Assembly (NCBI RefSeq): GCF_002008365.1
Contig: NZ_MRDL01000066.1
Location: 17,098-81,097 of the forward strand
Direction: 5' to 3'
Length of the DNA stretch: 64,000 nt
Source of the DNA: Rhizobium leguminosarum bv. viciae USDA 2370
GTDB taxonomy: Bacteria > Pseudomonadota > Alphaproteobacteria > Rhizobiales > Rhizobiaceae
Part shown: piece by piece, positions 32,010 through 40,817 of the stretch
Layout of the letters: every line of letters begins with the position of its first letter
How positions within the stretch are numbered: the stretch's first letter is position 1
Notes under the pieces: model-generated
Seen by the model: the letters and a program-made list of their open reading frames with translations, nothing else
Databases searched by the model: none
What the model was told of the DNA's origin: nothing
Translations under genes and position numbers: made by a program

Positions 32010-33242
32010 ATGACCGACACTGTTCTCGACCGCTTTCTCCGTTATGTCGTTATCGATACGCAATCCGACCCCGCCTCGTCGACGCAACCGACCACCGGCA
32101 AGCAGAAGGATCTCGGACGGGTTCTGGTCGATGAACTGCGGAAAATCGGTCTTGCGGACGCGCGTCTCGATGAACACGGCTATGTCTACGCGACCATTCC
32201 GGCCAATAGCGACAAGACGGTGCCGGTCATCTGTTTCTGCTCGCACATGGATACGGCGCCCGATTTCAGCGGCACGAATGTGAAGCCGCAGATCGTCAGG
32301 AATTATGCCGGCGGGGATATCAATCTTCCCGGCGACACGGGCCGGGTGATCCGCGTCAGCGATCATCCTGAACTGCAGAACCAGATCGGCAACGACATCG
32401 TCACGACCGATGGAACGACATTGCTCGGCGCCGACGACAAGGCGGGACTGGCTGAGATCATGACCGCGGCCCAAATCCTCGTCGACAATCCTGATATCAG
32501 GCACGGGACGATCAAGATCCTGTTCACGCCCGATGAGGAAGTCGGGCGCGGCGTCAACAAGGTCGACCTGAAGAAACTCGGTGCCGACTTCGCCTATACG
32601 ATGGACGGCGAGACGGCCGGCCATATCGAGGACGAGACTTTCTCGGCCGACGGCGTCGAGATCAGCATTTCAGGTGTGGCAATCCATCCTGGCTTCGCCA
32701 AGGACCGCATGGAAAACGCCATCAAGATCGCAGGCGCCATCATCGACCGGCTGCCGAGGGATATTGCCCCCGAGACCACGGAAGGCCAGCAGGGTTTCAT
32801 CCATCCCACCGGCGTGACCGGCTCGATGGAGAAGGCGTCGCTGAGCTTCATCATCCGTGACTTCACCGAAAAGGGGCTCACGGAAAAGGAGATCATGCTC
32901 GAAGCCATCGTCAAGGACGTGATGGCTGCCTATCCTGGCTCGACCTATCATTTCCAGGTGAAGGAACAGTATCGCAACATGAAGGTGGTGCTCGATCGTC
33001 ACCCGGAGATCGTCGAGAACGCTATCGAGGCGGTGCGCCGGGCCGGCATGACGCCGGTGCGCGGCAGCATCCGCGGCGGCACGGATGGCTCGCGCCTTTC
33101 CTTCATGGGACTGCCGTGTCCGAACATCTTCGCCGGCGGCCATGCCTTCCACTCGCCGCTCGAATGGGTGAGCCGCCAGGACATGGAAAAGGCGGTCAAA
33201 ACGATCGTGGAACTGGCAAAGGTCTGGGAAGAGCGCGCCTAG
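32010..33242 (+). CDS. pepT: Peptidase T
   Basis: 410 residues (E. coli PepT has 408). A zinc tripeptidase of the M20 family that removes N-terminal residues from tripeptides. Visible metal ligands and catalytic residues: CSHMDTAPD, GADDKAGLAEI, TPDEEVG with the catalytic Glu pair, YTMDGE, and GGHAFHSPLEW near the C-terminus. The start MTDTVLDRFLRYVVIDTQSD matches the family; an ATG nine bases earlier is also possible. It follows the phosphoesterase in the same direction, but with a 107-base gap. Confidence 0.95.
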   Translation: MTDTVLDRFLRYVVIDTQSDPASSTQPTTGKQKDLGRVLVDELRKIGLADARLDEHGYVYATIPANSDKTVPVICFCSHMDTAPDFSGTNVKPQIVRNYAGGDINLPGDTGRVIRVSDHPELQNQIGNDIVTTDGTTLLGADDKAGLAEIMTAAQILVDNPDIRHGTIKILFTPDEEVGRGVNKVDLKKLGADFAYTMDGETAGHIEDETFSADGVEISISGVAIHPGFAKDRMENAIKIAGAIIDRLPRDIAPETTEGQQGFIHPTGVTGSMEKASLSFIIRDFTEKGLTEKEIMLEAIVKDVMAAYPGSTYHFQVKEQYRNMKVVLDRHPEIVENAIEAVRRAGMTPVRGSIRGGTDGSRLSFMGLPCPNIFAGGHAFHSPLEWVSRQDMEKAVKTIVELAKVWEERA

Positions 33243-33263
33243 GCGCGCTTCCACCTAACTCTT

Positions 33264-33281
33264 AAACCGAAAGTGCGGTTT
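33264..33281. terminator. Short hairpin between convergent pepT and the hydrolase gene
   Basis: AAACCG and CGGTTT form a six-base stem with a six-base loop. It overlaps the stop codon of the minus-strand gene and could stop transcription from pepT; the T-tract is minimal. Confidence 0.35.
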
Positions 33282-34116
33282 AACCGCCGTTCGCCGGAAG
33301 GCTTTCACGCAGCATCACGCTGTCATAGGCGGGGCGGGGAATAGGGATCGCAATGGGCATTCCCGGCTCGGGCTCGACCGATGTTACCGGCAATGTTTCC
33401 GGCGCGGTCACCGGCGCAGTTATCCGCATCTGCCCCGTGCTCGCCGTCGCCATGGGGTCCGGCGCCGGCAGAGGAACGGGAACCGCCGAGGGGATCAGTG
33501 CCTCGAACTGCGGCGGCAGCATGCTTTCGCCGGGCACATAGTTCATCGCCACCTCGTAGGAGGGCAGCGGCGGCGGCGTTTCAAGCGTGCCGTTGGCGTC
33601 GCGCTTCTCGTAGAAGGCGTTGCCGCCGGCGACCGTCACATAGTGCATGTTGTCGTAAGGGAATTTCAGCCCATCGGTGTGGAAGAACATCGCGTCCTTC
33701 ACCGCGGGATGGCGTGCGCCCTTAATAAGGATCGCATCCGCTGCGGTAGCAAGCTCAGTTTCCGCCTGCGGCTTGACTTCGCGCGTCATCACGCCGGGCG
33801 CGAACTGCCTTTTCTGGGCCACCACGCCGCAGATGGAAGGGGGATAGGCGCCGGAGGTGAGCCGGTTCATGACAACGGTCCCGACCGCCATGTAACCGTC
33901 CTCGTCCGAATGCTGCGATTCGAAATACATCGCGCGCTGCAGGCATTCACGATCCTTGGCGGTATAATTGAAGGTGACCTTCGCCGCTTGGCCCTGCTTC
34001 GTTTTAGTGTTCGCCGCCGTTGCCGCCGGTTTCGATGTCGTCGTGCAGCTTGCCGCTGCCAGTCCTACGAACAAAATCCCGATCAGGGATTTTCCAAAGG
34101 AAATCTCCGCCCTCAA
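33280..34116 (-). CDS. SleB-type cell wall hydrolase lipoprotein
   Basis: 278 residues. The N-terminus is a lipoprotein signal with lipobox AAASC (Cys24). A Hydrolase_2 (SleB) domain spans about 50-170: DRECLQRAMYFESQHSDEDG contains the catalytic Glu of YFES, followed by AVGTVVMNRL and YPPSICGVVAQKRQFAPG. The C-terminal 80 residues are Pro-rich and poorly conserved. Family members cleave peptidoglycan as lytic transglycosylases. The initiation codon appears to be TTG, since AGGAGG lies nine bases upstream and no ATG or GTG is better placed. Confidence 0.85.
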   Translation of the reverse strand: MRAEISFGKSLIGILFVGLAAASCTTTSKPAATAANTKTKQGQAAKVTFNYTAKDRECLQRAMYFESQHSDEDGYMAVGTVVMNRLTSGAYPPSICGVVAQKRQFAPGVMTREVKPQAETELATAADAILIKGARHPAVKDAMFFHTDGLKFPYDNMHYVTVAGGNAFYEKRDANGTLETPPPLPSYEVAMNYVPGESMLPPQFEALIPSAVPVPLPAPDPMATASTGQMRITAPVTAPETLPVTSVEPEPGMPIAIPIPRPAYDSVMLRESLPANGG

Positions 34117-34322
34117 CGCCAGGTGCCTCCTATGGGATTAGTCCAGCCCTTAATGATTAAGCGAAAACGTTTTACTCGTCATATGACTGAAATACAAACA
34201 ACCTTAGATAACAAAAACCTTAAGGGACTCTCGCCAAATACGATTCCGGCGATAAGCTATTGCGTAATTCCTGAAATCGGAATCGATTCCAGCATAAAAT
34301 TATGAAGAAATTCAATGTGTTG

Positions 34323-34356
34323 CAGAGTCGCGCGTTTGAAAAGACGCACGACTCTG
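34323..34356 (-). terminator. Hairpin downstream of cysA
   Basis: CAGAGTCG and CGACTCTG form an eight-base stem, extended inside by further pairing. It lies just after the cysA stop codon (minus strand). There is no T-tract, so it may be an RNA-stabilising hairpin or Rho-assisted terminator. Confidence 0.45.
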
Positions 34357-34381
34357 TGGGCGGCGGGCCCCAATCTCTCCA

Positions 34382-35422
34382 TCAGCTGCGGAACAGTTTC
34401 CAGCGGGTCGGCTTGAAGGCTACCCGGTTGCGGTCAAGCCTGTCGGCCTCGCTCGGCGGCAATTCGATCTCGATATGCGGGCGATCATTGCCGATATCCA
34501 ACTCGATATGGCGAGTGCCGGCCACGCGGCGGCTGGAGACCGGATGGCCGGCGATGCAGTTTTCGGCTGATTCGCAGAGCCTGACGTCGTGCGGGCGGAA
34601 ATAGAGCTGCGCCGTGCCATCCGGCTCGCCCTCGGCATTGAGGCCGAGCGAGCGCCCTTCGAAGCGAATGTCGCCGTCTGTAATCTCGACCTGCAGGCAG
34701 TTCGACTGGCCGATGAAGCCGAAGACGAAGGGAGAATTCGGATTGTCGTAGACCTGGTCCGGCGTGCCGACCTGTTCGATCGCGCCCTGGCTCATGACCA
34801 CGACGCGGTCGGCAAGCTCCAGCGCTTCATCCTGGTCGTGGGTGACGAAGACGGTGGTATGTCCGGTGCGGTCGTGGATATCACGCAGCCATTTGCGCAG
34901 GTCCTTGCGCACCTGGGCGTCGAGCGCGCCGAAGGGTTCGTCGAGCAGCAGCACGTTCGGCTCGACGGCCATCGCGCGGGCGAGCGCCACACGCTGGCGC
35001 TGGCCGCCCGAAAGCTGGGCCGGGTAGCGTTTTTCGAGACCGGAAAGCTGGACGAGCTCGAGCAGTTCGAGCGCCCGCCTGCGGATGTCGGCCTTGGGCG
35101 GCCGCCGCGCGCTGTTTCTGACCTTGAGGCCGAAGGAGACGTTTTCGAGCACCGTCATGTAGCGGAAGAGAGCATAGTGCTGGAAGACGAAGCCGATATT
35201 GCGCTGCTGCACTGATTTCTTCGAGGCATCCTCGTCGCCGAAGAAGATCAGCCCCTCCGTCGGGCTTTCGAGGCCGGCGATCAGGCGCAGCAATGTCGTC
35301 TTGCCGGAGCCCGAAGGGCCCAGCAGTGCGATCAGCTCGCCGGAGCGGATGTCGAGCGAGACATCGTGCAGTGCCGGAAAACGATCGAATTCCTTGCGAA
35401 TGTTTTGAACGCGTACTTCCAT
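34382..35422 (-). CDS. cysA: Sulfate/thiosulfate ABC importer ATPase
   Basis: 346 residues. Walker A GPSGSGKTT, signature LSGGQRQRVALARAM, Walker B NVLLLDEPFGALDA and the THDQDEA switch are intact. The CysA-specific C-terminal regulatory region is present with GFIGQSNCLQVE and YFRPHDVRLC. It is the last gene of the sbp-cysT-cysW-cysA operon, ten bases after cysW. Confidence 0.95.
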   Translation of the reverse strand: MEVRVQNIRKEFDRFPALHDVSLDIRSGELIALLGPSGSGKTTLLRLIAGLESPTEGLIFFGDEDASKKSVQQRNIGFVFQHYALFRYMTVLENVSFGLKVRNSARRPPKADIRRRALELLELVQLSGLEKRYPAQLSGGQRQRVALARAMAVEPNVLLLDEPFGALDAQVRKDLRKWLRDIHDRTGHTTVFVTHDQDEALELADRVVVMSQGAIEQVGTPDQVYDNPNSPFVFGFIGQSNCLQVEITDGDIRFEGRSLGLNAEGEPDGTAQLYFRPHDVRLCESAENCIAGHPVSSRRVAGTRHIELDIGNDRPHIEIELPPSEADRLDRNRVAFKPTRWKLFRS

Positions 35423-35432
35423 TCCAAATCCT

Positions 35433-36305
35433 TCAGTGCCGCCGGCTGGCGGCGATTTCCGCGCTATAGCGCATTTCCAGCAGCGTCTTCAAAACAAGAG
35501 TCACGAGCGCGAGCAAGGCCAAAAGTGTAGCGACGGCAAAAGCGCCGGTGAAATTATACTCGTTATAGAGAATTTCCACCTGCAGCGGCATGGTGTTCGT
35601 CTGGCCGCGGATGTGGCCAGAGACCACCGAGACGGCGCCGAATTCACCCATGGCGCGAGCGTTGCAGAGCAGCACACCGTAGAGCAGACCCCATTTGATG
35701 TTCGGCAGCGTCACGTACCAGAAGGTCTGCCAGCCGCTGGCGCCGAGCGAAAGGGCTGCCTCCTCGTCGGCGGTTCCCTGTTCCTGCATCAGCGGGATCA
35801 GCTCGCGGGCGACGAAGGGGAAGGTGACGAACATGGTGGCGAGGATCAACCCCGGCACGGCGAACAGGATCTTGATGTCGTGAGCGCTGAACCACTGGCC
35901 GAGCCAGGTACTGGAGCCGAACAGCAGAACGAAGACCAGGCCCGATATGACGGGTGAGACCGAGAAGGGCAGGTCGATCAGTGTCGTCAGGAAGGCCTTG
36001 CCCTTGAACTCGAACTTGGCGATCGCCCAGGCGGCGGCGACCCCGAAGACGAGGTTGAGAGGCACGCTGACGCCGGCGACGATCAGCGTCAAGCGGATCG
36101 CCGACAAGGTCTCGGCGTCGGCGAGCGCCACGAAGAAGGGGGCGGGACCTTTGCGGAAAGCCTCGACGAAAACTGCTGCGAGCGGCAGAAGCAGGATCAG
36201 CAGCAGGAAGACGAGCGAAAGAATGATCAGCGTGAAGCGCGCGATCCTGTTTTCGGTGGTCACCGAACGCAGCTTCACCGGTTGAACGGTCGCATCAAGC
36301 GCCAT
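35433..36305 (-). CDS. cysW: Sulfate/thiosulfate ABC importer permease CysW
   Basis: 290 residues with six membrane segments. The CysW signature GPAPFFVALADAETLSAIRL is near residue 52 and the EAA-type loop DEEAALSLGASGWQTFWYVT at about 178-197; MGEFGAVSVVSGHIRGQTNT is a second conserved patch. The start at 36305 is chosen because it overlaps the cysT end by 11 bases and gives the usual length; a longer frame upstream is out-of-family. Confidence 0.94.
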   Translation of the reverse strand: MALDATVQPVKLRSVTTENRIARFTLIILSLVFLLLILLLPLAAVFVEAFRKGPAPFFVALADAETLSAIRLTLIVAGVSVPLNLVFGVAAAWAIAKFEFKGKAFLTTLIDLPFSVSPVISGLVFVLLFGSSTWLGQWFSAHDIKILFAVPGLILATMFVTFPFVARELIPLMQEQGTADEEAALSLGASGWQTFWYVTLPNIKWGLLYGVLLCNARAMGEFGAVSVVSGHIRGQTNTMPLQVEILYNEYNFTGAFAVATLLALLALVTLVLKTLLEMRYSAEIAASRRH

Positions 36306-37152
36306 AGCCGTACCTCCGCCTGCTCCAGCTCTGGATGAGATTGATAACGAGCAACATGGCGAACGAGATGACCAGCATGATCGCCGCAATACCGGTCGCT
36401 GCCGCGTAATTATACTCTTCGAGTTTGATGATGATCAGCAGCGGCGCGATCTCCGATTTGAACGGCAGGTTGCCGGCGATGAAGATGACCGAGCCGTATT
36501 CGCCGACGCCGCGGGCAAAGGCGAGCGCAAAGCCGGTGAGCACGGCGGGCGCCAGCCCTGGCAGCAGCACGCGGAAAATCGTCTGGAAGCGATTGGCGCC
36601 GAGCGTTGCCGCAGCCTCCTCCACTTCCTTGTCGATTTCCTCCATGACGGGCTGCACGGTGCGCACCACGAAGGGCAGGCCGACGAAGATCAGCGCCACG
36701 ACGATACCGGCTGGCGTAAAGGCGATCTTGATGCCGAGCGGCGTCAGGAACTGGCCGATCCAGCCGTTCGGCGCGTAGAGCGTCGTCAGCGCGATGCCGG
36801 CAACGGCAGTCGGCAGCGCGAAAGGCAGGTCGACCATGGCATCGATGACACGCTTGCCGGGAAAGCGGTAACGCACCAGTACCCAGGCGAGGATGATGCC
36901 GAAGACAGCATTGACGATCGCAGCGATGAAGGCGCTGCCGAAGCTGATGCGCAGCGCGTTCAGCGTGCGCGGATCGAGTGCGATCGACCAGAATGTTTCC
37001 CAGCCGAGCGCGCTCGACCGGACGGCGAGGCCCGAGAGCGGGATGAGGATCAGAAGGGTGAGCCAGGTCAAGGTAAGGCCGAGCGCCATTCCGAAACCCG
37101 GAATGACGCTCGGCCGCTTGAACCGCCACCGCGTGGGGCTATGTGCTTTCAT
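36295..37152 (-). CDS. cysT: Sulfate/thiosulfate ABC importer permease CysT
   Basis: 285 residues, six membrane segments. Characteristic blocks: VDLPFALPTAVAGIALTTLY, the EAA-type loop DKEVEEAAATLGANRFQTIF and ARGVGEYGSVIFIAGNLPFK. It forms the membrane channel with CysW. It lies eight bases after sbp. Confidence 0.94.
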   Translation of the reverse strand: MKAHSPTRWRFKRPSVIPGFGMALGLTLTWLTLLILIPLSGLAVRSSALGWETFWSIALDPRTLNALRISFGSAFIAAIVNAVFGIILAWVLVRYRFPGKRVIDAMVDLPFALPTAVAGIALTTLYAPNGWIGQFLTPLGIKIAFTPAGIVVALIFVGLPFVVRTVQPVMEEIDKEVEEAAATLGANRFQTIFRVLLPGLAPAVLTGFALAFARGVGEYGSVIFIAGNLPFKSEIAPLLIIIKLEEYNYAAATGIAAIMLVISFAMLLVINLIQSWSRRRYGYGA

Positions 37153-37160
37153 GAAGTCTA

Positions 37161-38186
37161 TTATTGGGCCGGCTTGTAGATTTGGTCAAATACCCCGCCG
37201 TCGCCGAAGAATTTCGGCTGTGCGTCTTTCCAGCCGCCGAAATCGTCGATGGTCGCGAGCGTCAGCTTCGGGAAGCGGGCGATGTCAGCCGGATCGGCGG
37301 CTTCCGGCTTGATCGGGCGGTAGAAGTGCTTGGCGGCGATCTTCTGGCCTTCGTCCGAATAGAGGTAGTTGAGATAGGCTTCGGCGACCTTGCGCGTTCC
37401 CTTCTTGTCGACATTGCCGTCGACGATGGCGACTGGCGGGTCGGCACGGATGGAGAAGGCCGGCGTCACGATCTCGAACTGATCGGGACCGAGCTCTTCA
37501 AGTGAAAGATAGGCTTCGTTTTCCCAGGCAAGCAGCACGTCGCCGAGGCCGCGCTGGACGAAGGTGGTCGTGGCGCCGCGCGCGCCTGTATCGAGAACTG
37601 GAACGTGCTGCAGCAGTTTCGTCACGTAATCCTGCGCCTTGGCTTCGTCGCCGCCATTCGCCTGCTTGGCCCATGCCCAGGCGGCCAGGAAGTTCCAGCG
37701 GGCGCCGCCCGAGGTCTTCGGGTTTGGGGTGATGACCTGCACGTCGTCCTTGACTAGGTCGCCCCAATCCTTGATGCCCTTCGGGTTGCCCTTACGGACC
37801 AGGAAGACGATCGTCGACGTATAGGGTGTCGAATTGTTGGGGAACTTGGTCTTCCAGTCGGCCGGGATCTTGCCGGTCTTCTTGGCGATGGCGTCGATAT
37901 CACCTTCGAGCGCCAGCGTGACGACGTCGGCGTCGAGACCGTCGATGACGGAGCGCGCCTGCGCACCGGAGCCGCCATGCGACGCCTGGATCGTTACGGT
38001 TTCACCGGTGTCCTTCTGCCACTTGGCGGCAAAAGCAGCATTGAAATCCTTATACAATTCGCGAGTCGGATCGTAGGAAACGTTAAGAAGCGTCTGATCC
38101 GCGAATGCAGGAGCGATGCTCCCGATCGCGAAGCTGCCTGCCATGACCGCGGCTGCGATGAGCCGGGTGAGCCGTTGTGTCTGCAT
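37161..38186 (-). CDS. sbp: Periplasmic sulfate-binding protein
   Basis: 341 residues with a signal peptide (about 1-29, ending APAFA). It carries the sulfate-binding signatures NVSYDPTRELYKDFN, ASHGGSGAQARSVIDGL, and NPKTSGGARWNFLAAWAWA. It heads the operon and has a GGAGGG ribosome site. Expression is probably induced by sulfur limitation, though no operator was recognised. Confidence 0.95.
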   Translation of the reverse strand: MQTQRLTRLIAAAVMAGSFAIGSIAPAFADQTLLNVSYDPTRELYKDFNAAFAAKWQKDTGETVTIQASHGGSGAQARSVIDGLDADVVTLALEGDIDAIAKKTGKIPADWKTKFPNNSTPYTSTIVFLVRKGNPKGIKDWGDLVKDDVQVITPNPKTSGGARWNFLAAWAWAKQANGGDEAKAQDYVTKLLQHVPVLDTGARGATTTFVQRGLGDVLLAWENEAYLSLEELGPDQFEIVTPAFSIRADPPVAIVDGNVDKKGTRKVAEAYLNYLYSDEGQKIAAKHFYRPIKPEAADPADIARFPKLTLATIDDFGGWKDAQPKFFGDGGVFDQIYKPAQ

Positions 38187-38542
38187 TGGGGAACCCTCCG
38201 TGTTTGTGCCTAAACACTATCAAGTTAGTCGTATAATGAAACAAAGGTTCTTCCGGTTCCGGCGCTACCCTTAGAATGTCATTCCATTTAAGGGGTAATT
38301 TGGAAATCGAAGTTGGCCGCGGCCAATTGGTCGCCCGGCGCTGCCTGCCGTAGGGCCGTGTTTTTTCGGCCACAGTTCCTCCACGAAAACGACATGGTGA
38401 TGCAGATTTTTGCCAAGATTTTGCCGCGATGGCGCTTGCGGATTCCTATATGGCCTCCGTTGCGGCCGTATTCGCCGACCGCAACGCGGGGGCAACCCTT
38501 GAAGTGCGCCTCGCATTCCAAACCTGTTTAGGGCCATTCAAA
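38187..38542. other. Divergent promoter region between sbp and the porin gene
   Basis: 356 bases. It should hold the promoter of the sulfate importer operon on the left and of the porin gene on the right. Motifs such as TATAATG near 38231 may be a -10 element, but no operator can be named. Confidence 0.45.
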
Positions 38543-39559
38543 ATGAATATCAGAACTATCCTTTTTGCCTCCGTTGCCGCCCTTGCCGCGGCCTCCGGAG
38601 CCCGCGCAGCCGACGCCATCGTGGCGGCGGAACCCGAGCCCGTGGAATATGTTCGCGTTTGCGACGCCTACGGTACCGGCTATTTTTATATTCCGGGGAC
38701 GGAAACATGCCTTTCGATCGGCGGTTACATCCGTACCGAAGTGCGTTTCGGTGACCATATTTCGGGCGACTCCGACGTAGACTTCTGGACTCGCGGTCAG
38801 GTCACCTTCCAGGCCAAGAATGACACCGAGTACGGCACGCTCACCGGCGTCATCACGCTGCGTTACAATGTCGACAACGCTTCTGACCAGGAAGCATTGC
38901 TCGATGAAGGCTACATCGACATTGCCGGTTTCCGCGTCGGTAAGCTGTATAGCTGGTGGGATGACGACATGAGCGGCGAGACCGATACCCTTGCCAGCAA
39001 CGAGACGACCCACAACTCGATCCGTTATCAGTACGAGAATGGCGCTTTCGCGGCCGGCATTTCGGTCGACGAGCTGGAAGAAGACTACGCCACCAAGCCG
39101 GGCGACGGCCCGAACAACTTCGGTGTCGCAGGCCAGGTTTCCTACAAGGCCGGCGCCATCAGCGCTTACCTGCTTGCCGGTTATGACACCGACACCAGCG
39201 AAGTCGCGGTCCGCGGCATCGTTTATGCCGACATCGGCCCGGGCACGCTCGGCATTGCCGGCGTATGGGCAAGCGGCGCCAACTACTACTACGAAGAGTC
39301 CGAATGGACGATCGCAGCAGAGTATGCCTTGAAGATCAACGACAAGTGGTCGGTCACCCCCGGCTTCCAGTACTTCGAAAACATCGCTCTCGAGGCTGAC
39401 GGTAACGGCTTCACCGGCGGCAGCGCCTACACGACCGGTGTCACCATCGACTACCGCATCGTCGAGGATCTGCGTACGAAGCTCAGCGTGCAATATCACG
39501 ATGAGGACGAAGGCGACGACGAAGTGTTCGGCTTCCTGCGCTTCCAGCGCGATTTCTAA
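38543..39559 (+). CDS. Outer membrane porin (Porin_2, RopA/Omp2-like)
   Basis: 338 residues with a signal peptide (1-22, ending GARA). The family opening is present: EPVEYVRVCDAYGTGYFYIP then CLSIGGYIRTEVRF, with the two cysteines of alphaproteobacterial Porin_2 proteins. Repeated amphipathic strands follow, and the protein ends in FLRFQRDF with the terminal Phe needed for outer membrane insertion. It forms a general diffusion channel. The ATG at 38543 is chosen for the signal peptide. A strong terminator follows. Confidence 0.93.
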   Translation: MNIRTILFASVAALAAASGARAADAIVAAEPEPVEYVRVCDAYGTGYFYIPGTETCLSIGGYIRTEVRFGDHISGDSDVDFWTRGQVTFQAKNDTEYGTLTGVITLRYNVDNASDQEALLDEGYIDIAGFRVGKLYSWWDDDMSGETDTLASNETTHNSIRYQYENGAFAAGISVDELEEDYATKPGDGPNNFGVAGQVSYKAGAISAYLLAGYDTDTSEVAVRGIVYADIGPGTLGIAGVWASGANYYYEESEWTIAAEYALKINDKWSVTPGFQYFENIALEADGNGFTGGSAYTTGVTIDYRIVEDLRTKLSVQYHDEDEGDDEVFGFLRFQRDF

Positions 39560-39582
39560 GATCGTCTCTTTGCAGACGAGTG

Positions 39583-39610
39583 GGCGCGACCTTCAGGCCG
39601 CGCCTTTTTT
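39583..39610 (+). terminator. Rho-independent terminator after the porin gene
   Basis: GGCGCG and CGCGCC form the stem, with an inner CCT/AGG pairing, followed by six T residues. Confidence 0.9.
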
Positions 39611-39627
39611 AATTTAGAACAATGTCA

Positions 39628-40083
39628 TCACACCCGTGAATCGGCGATGAAATCGGAATAAAATTCGTCGACCGTTCTTGCCTTGCGCATCGCGGCGAGC
39701 GCGCCGTCCGTTTGCAGCCGCCTGGCAATGGCCGATAGCACGTTCAGATATTCGCCACGATTATTTTCTCCGAAGAGCAGCACGAAGGCGATGTCAGTCG
39801 GGATATCGTCGATCGCCTCGAAATCCAATGGTTGGGCGAAGCGGAGGAGAAGGCCGCGCGGGCTGGTCATGCCGTCGATCGCCGCATGCGGGATGGCGAT
39901 ACCATTGCCGATGCCGGTGGAGCCGAGCTTCTCACGCGCTTCGAGCGCCTTCAGGATGGTCTGGCCATCGACGGAGAAAGCCTTGGCGGCCTTGTCGGCT
40001 ATGGTCTGCAGCGCGCGCCATTTGGTCGGCGCCGACACGCCGATGAAGGTGTGTTCCGGCCGGATGATGTTGGGAAGGTTCAT
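39628..40083 (-). CDS. ptsN: PtsN-type EIIA-Ntr protein
   Basis: 151 residues, the size of EIIA-Ntr proteins of the nitrogen-related phosphotransferase system. The phosphorylated histidine is His66 in GIGNGIAIPHAAID. The start at 40083 gives the standard N-terminus. In E. coli unphosphorylated PtsN binds KdpD and raises kdp expression. Here the gene lies 42 bases downstream of kdpE on the same strand, so it is probably part of the kdp transcript, a genetic sign of the same link. R. leguminosarum has two ptsN genes; which one this matches is not determined. Confidence 0.92.
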   Translation of the reverse strand: MNLPNIIRPEHTFIGVSAPTKWRALQTIADKAAKAFSVDGQTILKALEAREKLGSTGIGNGIAIPHAAIDGMTSPRGLLLRFAQPLDFEAIDDIPTDIAFVLLFGENNRGEYLNVLSAIARRLQTDGALAAMRKARTVDEFYSDFIADSRV

Positions 40084-40124
40084 GTCATTCTCGATACTGT
40101 TCGGGCAGCGGGGGGGAAGGGAGG

Positions 40125-40817
40125 TCAATCCGGTTCCCTGAGCCGGTAGCCAACGCCGGTCTCCGTGGTGATATAGTGCGGCTGGTCCGGAATCTGTTCG
40201 ACCTTTTGCCGCAGTTGCCGGACGTAGACGCGCAGATACTGCACATCCGCCGCCGGCCCCCATACCTGCTTTAGAAGAAACTGGTGTGTCAGCACCTTGC
40301 CGGCATGCTGGGCGAGCACGCGCAGGATGTCATATTCCTTCGGCGACAGTTTTATTTCCTGGCCGTCGACCTTGACGATGCGCTTGACGAGATCGATCGA
40401 CAGCCCGCCGGTCTGGAAGATCGCCTTCTCGCCCTGCTGCTGCAGGCGGTGGCGCAGCGCCACGCGGATGCGGGCGCCGAGCTCGTTGATGCCGAAGGGC
40501 TTGGTGACGTAATCGTCGGCGCCGCTTTCCAGCGCCTTGACGATACCGGCCTCGTCGGTGCGGCTGGACAGAATGACCACCGGCATGGAAAGCCCTTCGT
40601 CGCGCCACGCCTGTAGCAGGTCATGGCCGGGGGTGTCGGGAAGGCCGAGGTCGAGCACGATGAGATCGGGCATGTCATCGGCGACCGACTGCCGGGCGGC
40701 GCTGGCGTTTGGCGCCTCACGCACCTCGTAGCCCTGCGCGGTCAGGCCGACGCGGAGCAGCTTGCGGATCGGAGGCTCGTCGTCGACGACGAGGATTTTA
40801 ACGGCTGAACCGGTCAT
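40125..40817 (-). CDS. kdpE: KdpE response regulator
   Basis: 230 residues: receiver with VVDDEPP (10-16), phospho-Asp56 in IVLDLGLPD and Lys in TKPFG, then a winged-helix domain ending TETGVGYRLREPD. It activates kdpFABC when KdpD phosphorylates it under potassium shortage. It overlaps kdpD by four bases (ATGA). Confidence 0.95.
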   Translation of the reverse strand: MTGSAVKILVVDDEPPIRKLLRVGLTAQGYEVREAPNASAARQSVADDMPDLIVLDLGLPDTPGHDLLQAWRDEGLSMPVVILSSRTDEAGIVKALESGADDYVTKPFGINELGARIRVALRHRLQQQGEKAIFQTGGLSIDLVKRIVKVDGQEIKLSPKEYDILRVLAQHAGKVLTHQFLLKQVWGPAADVQYLRVYVRQLRQKVEQIPDQPHYITTETGVGYRLREPD

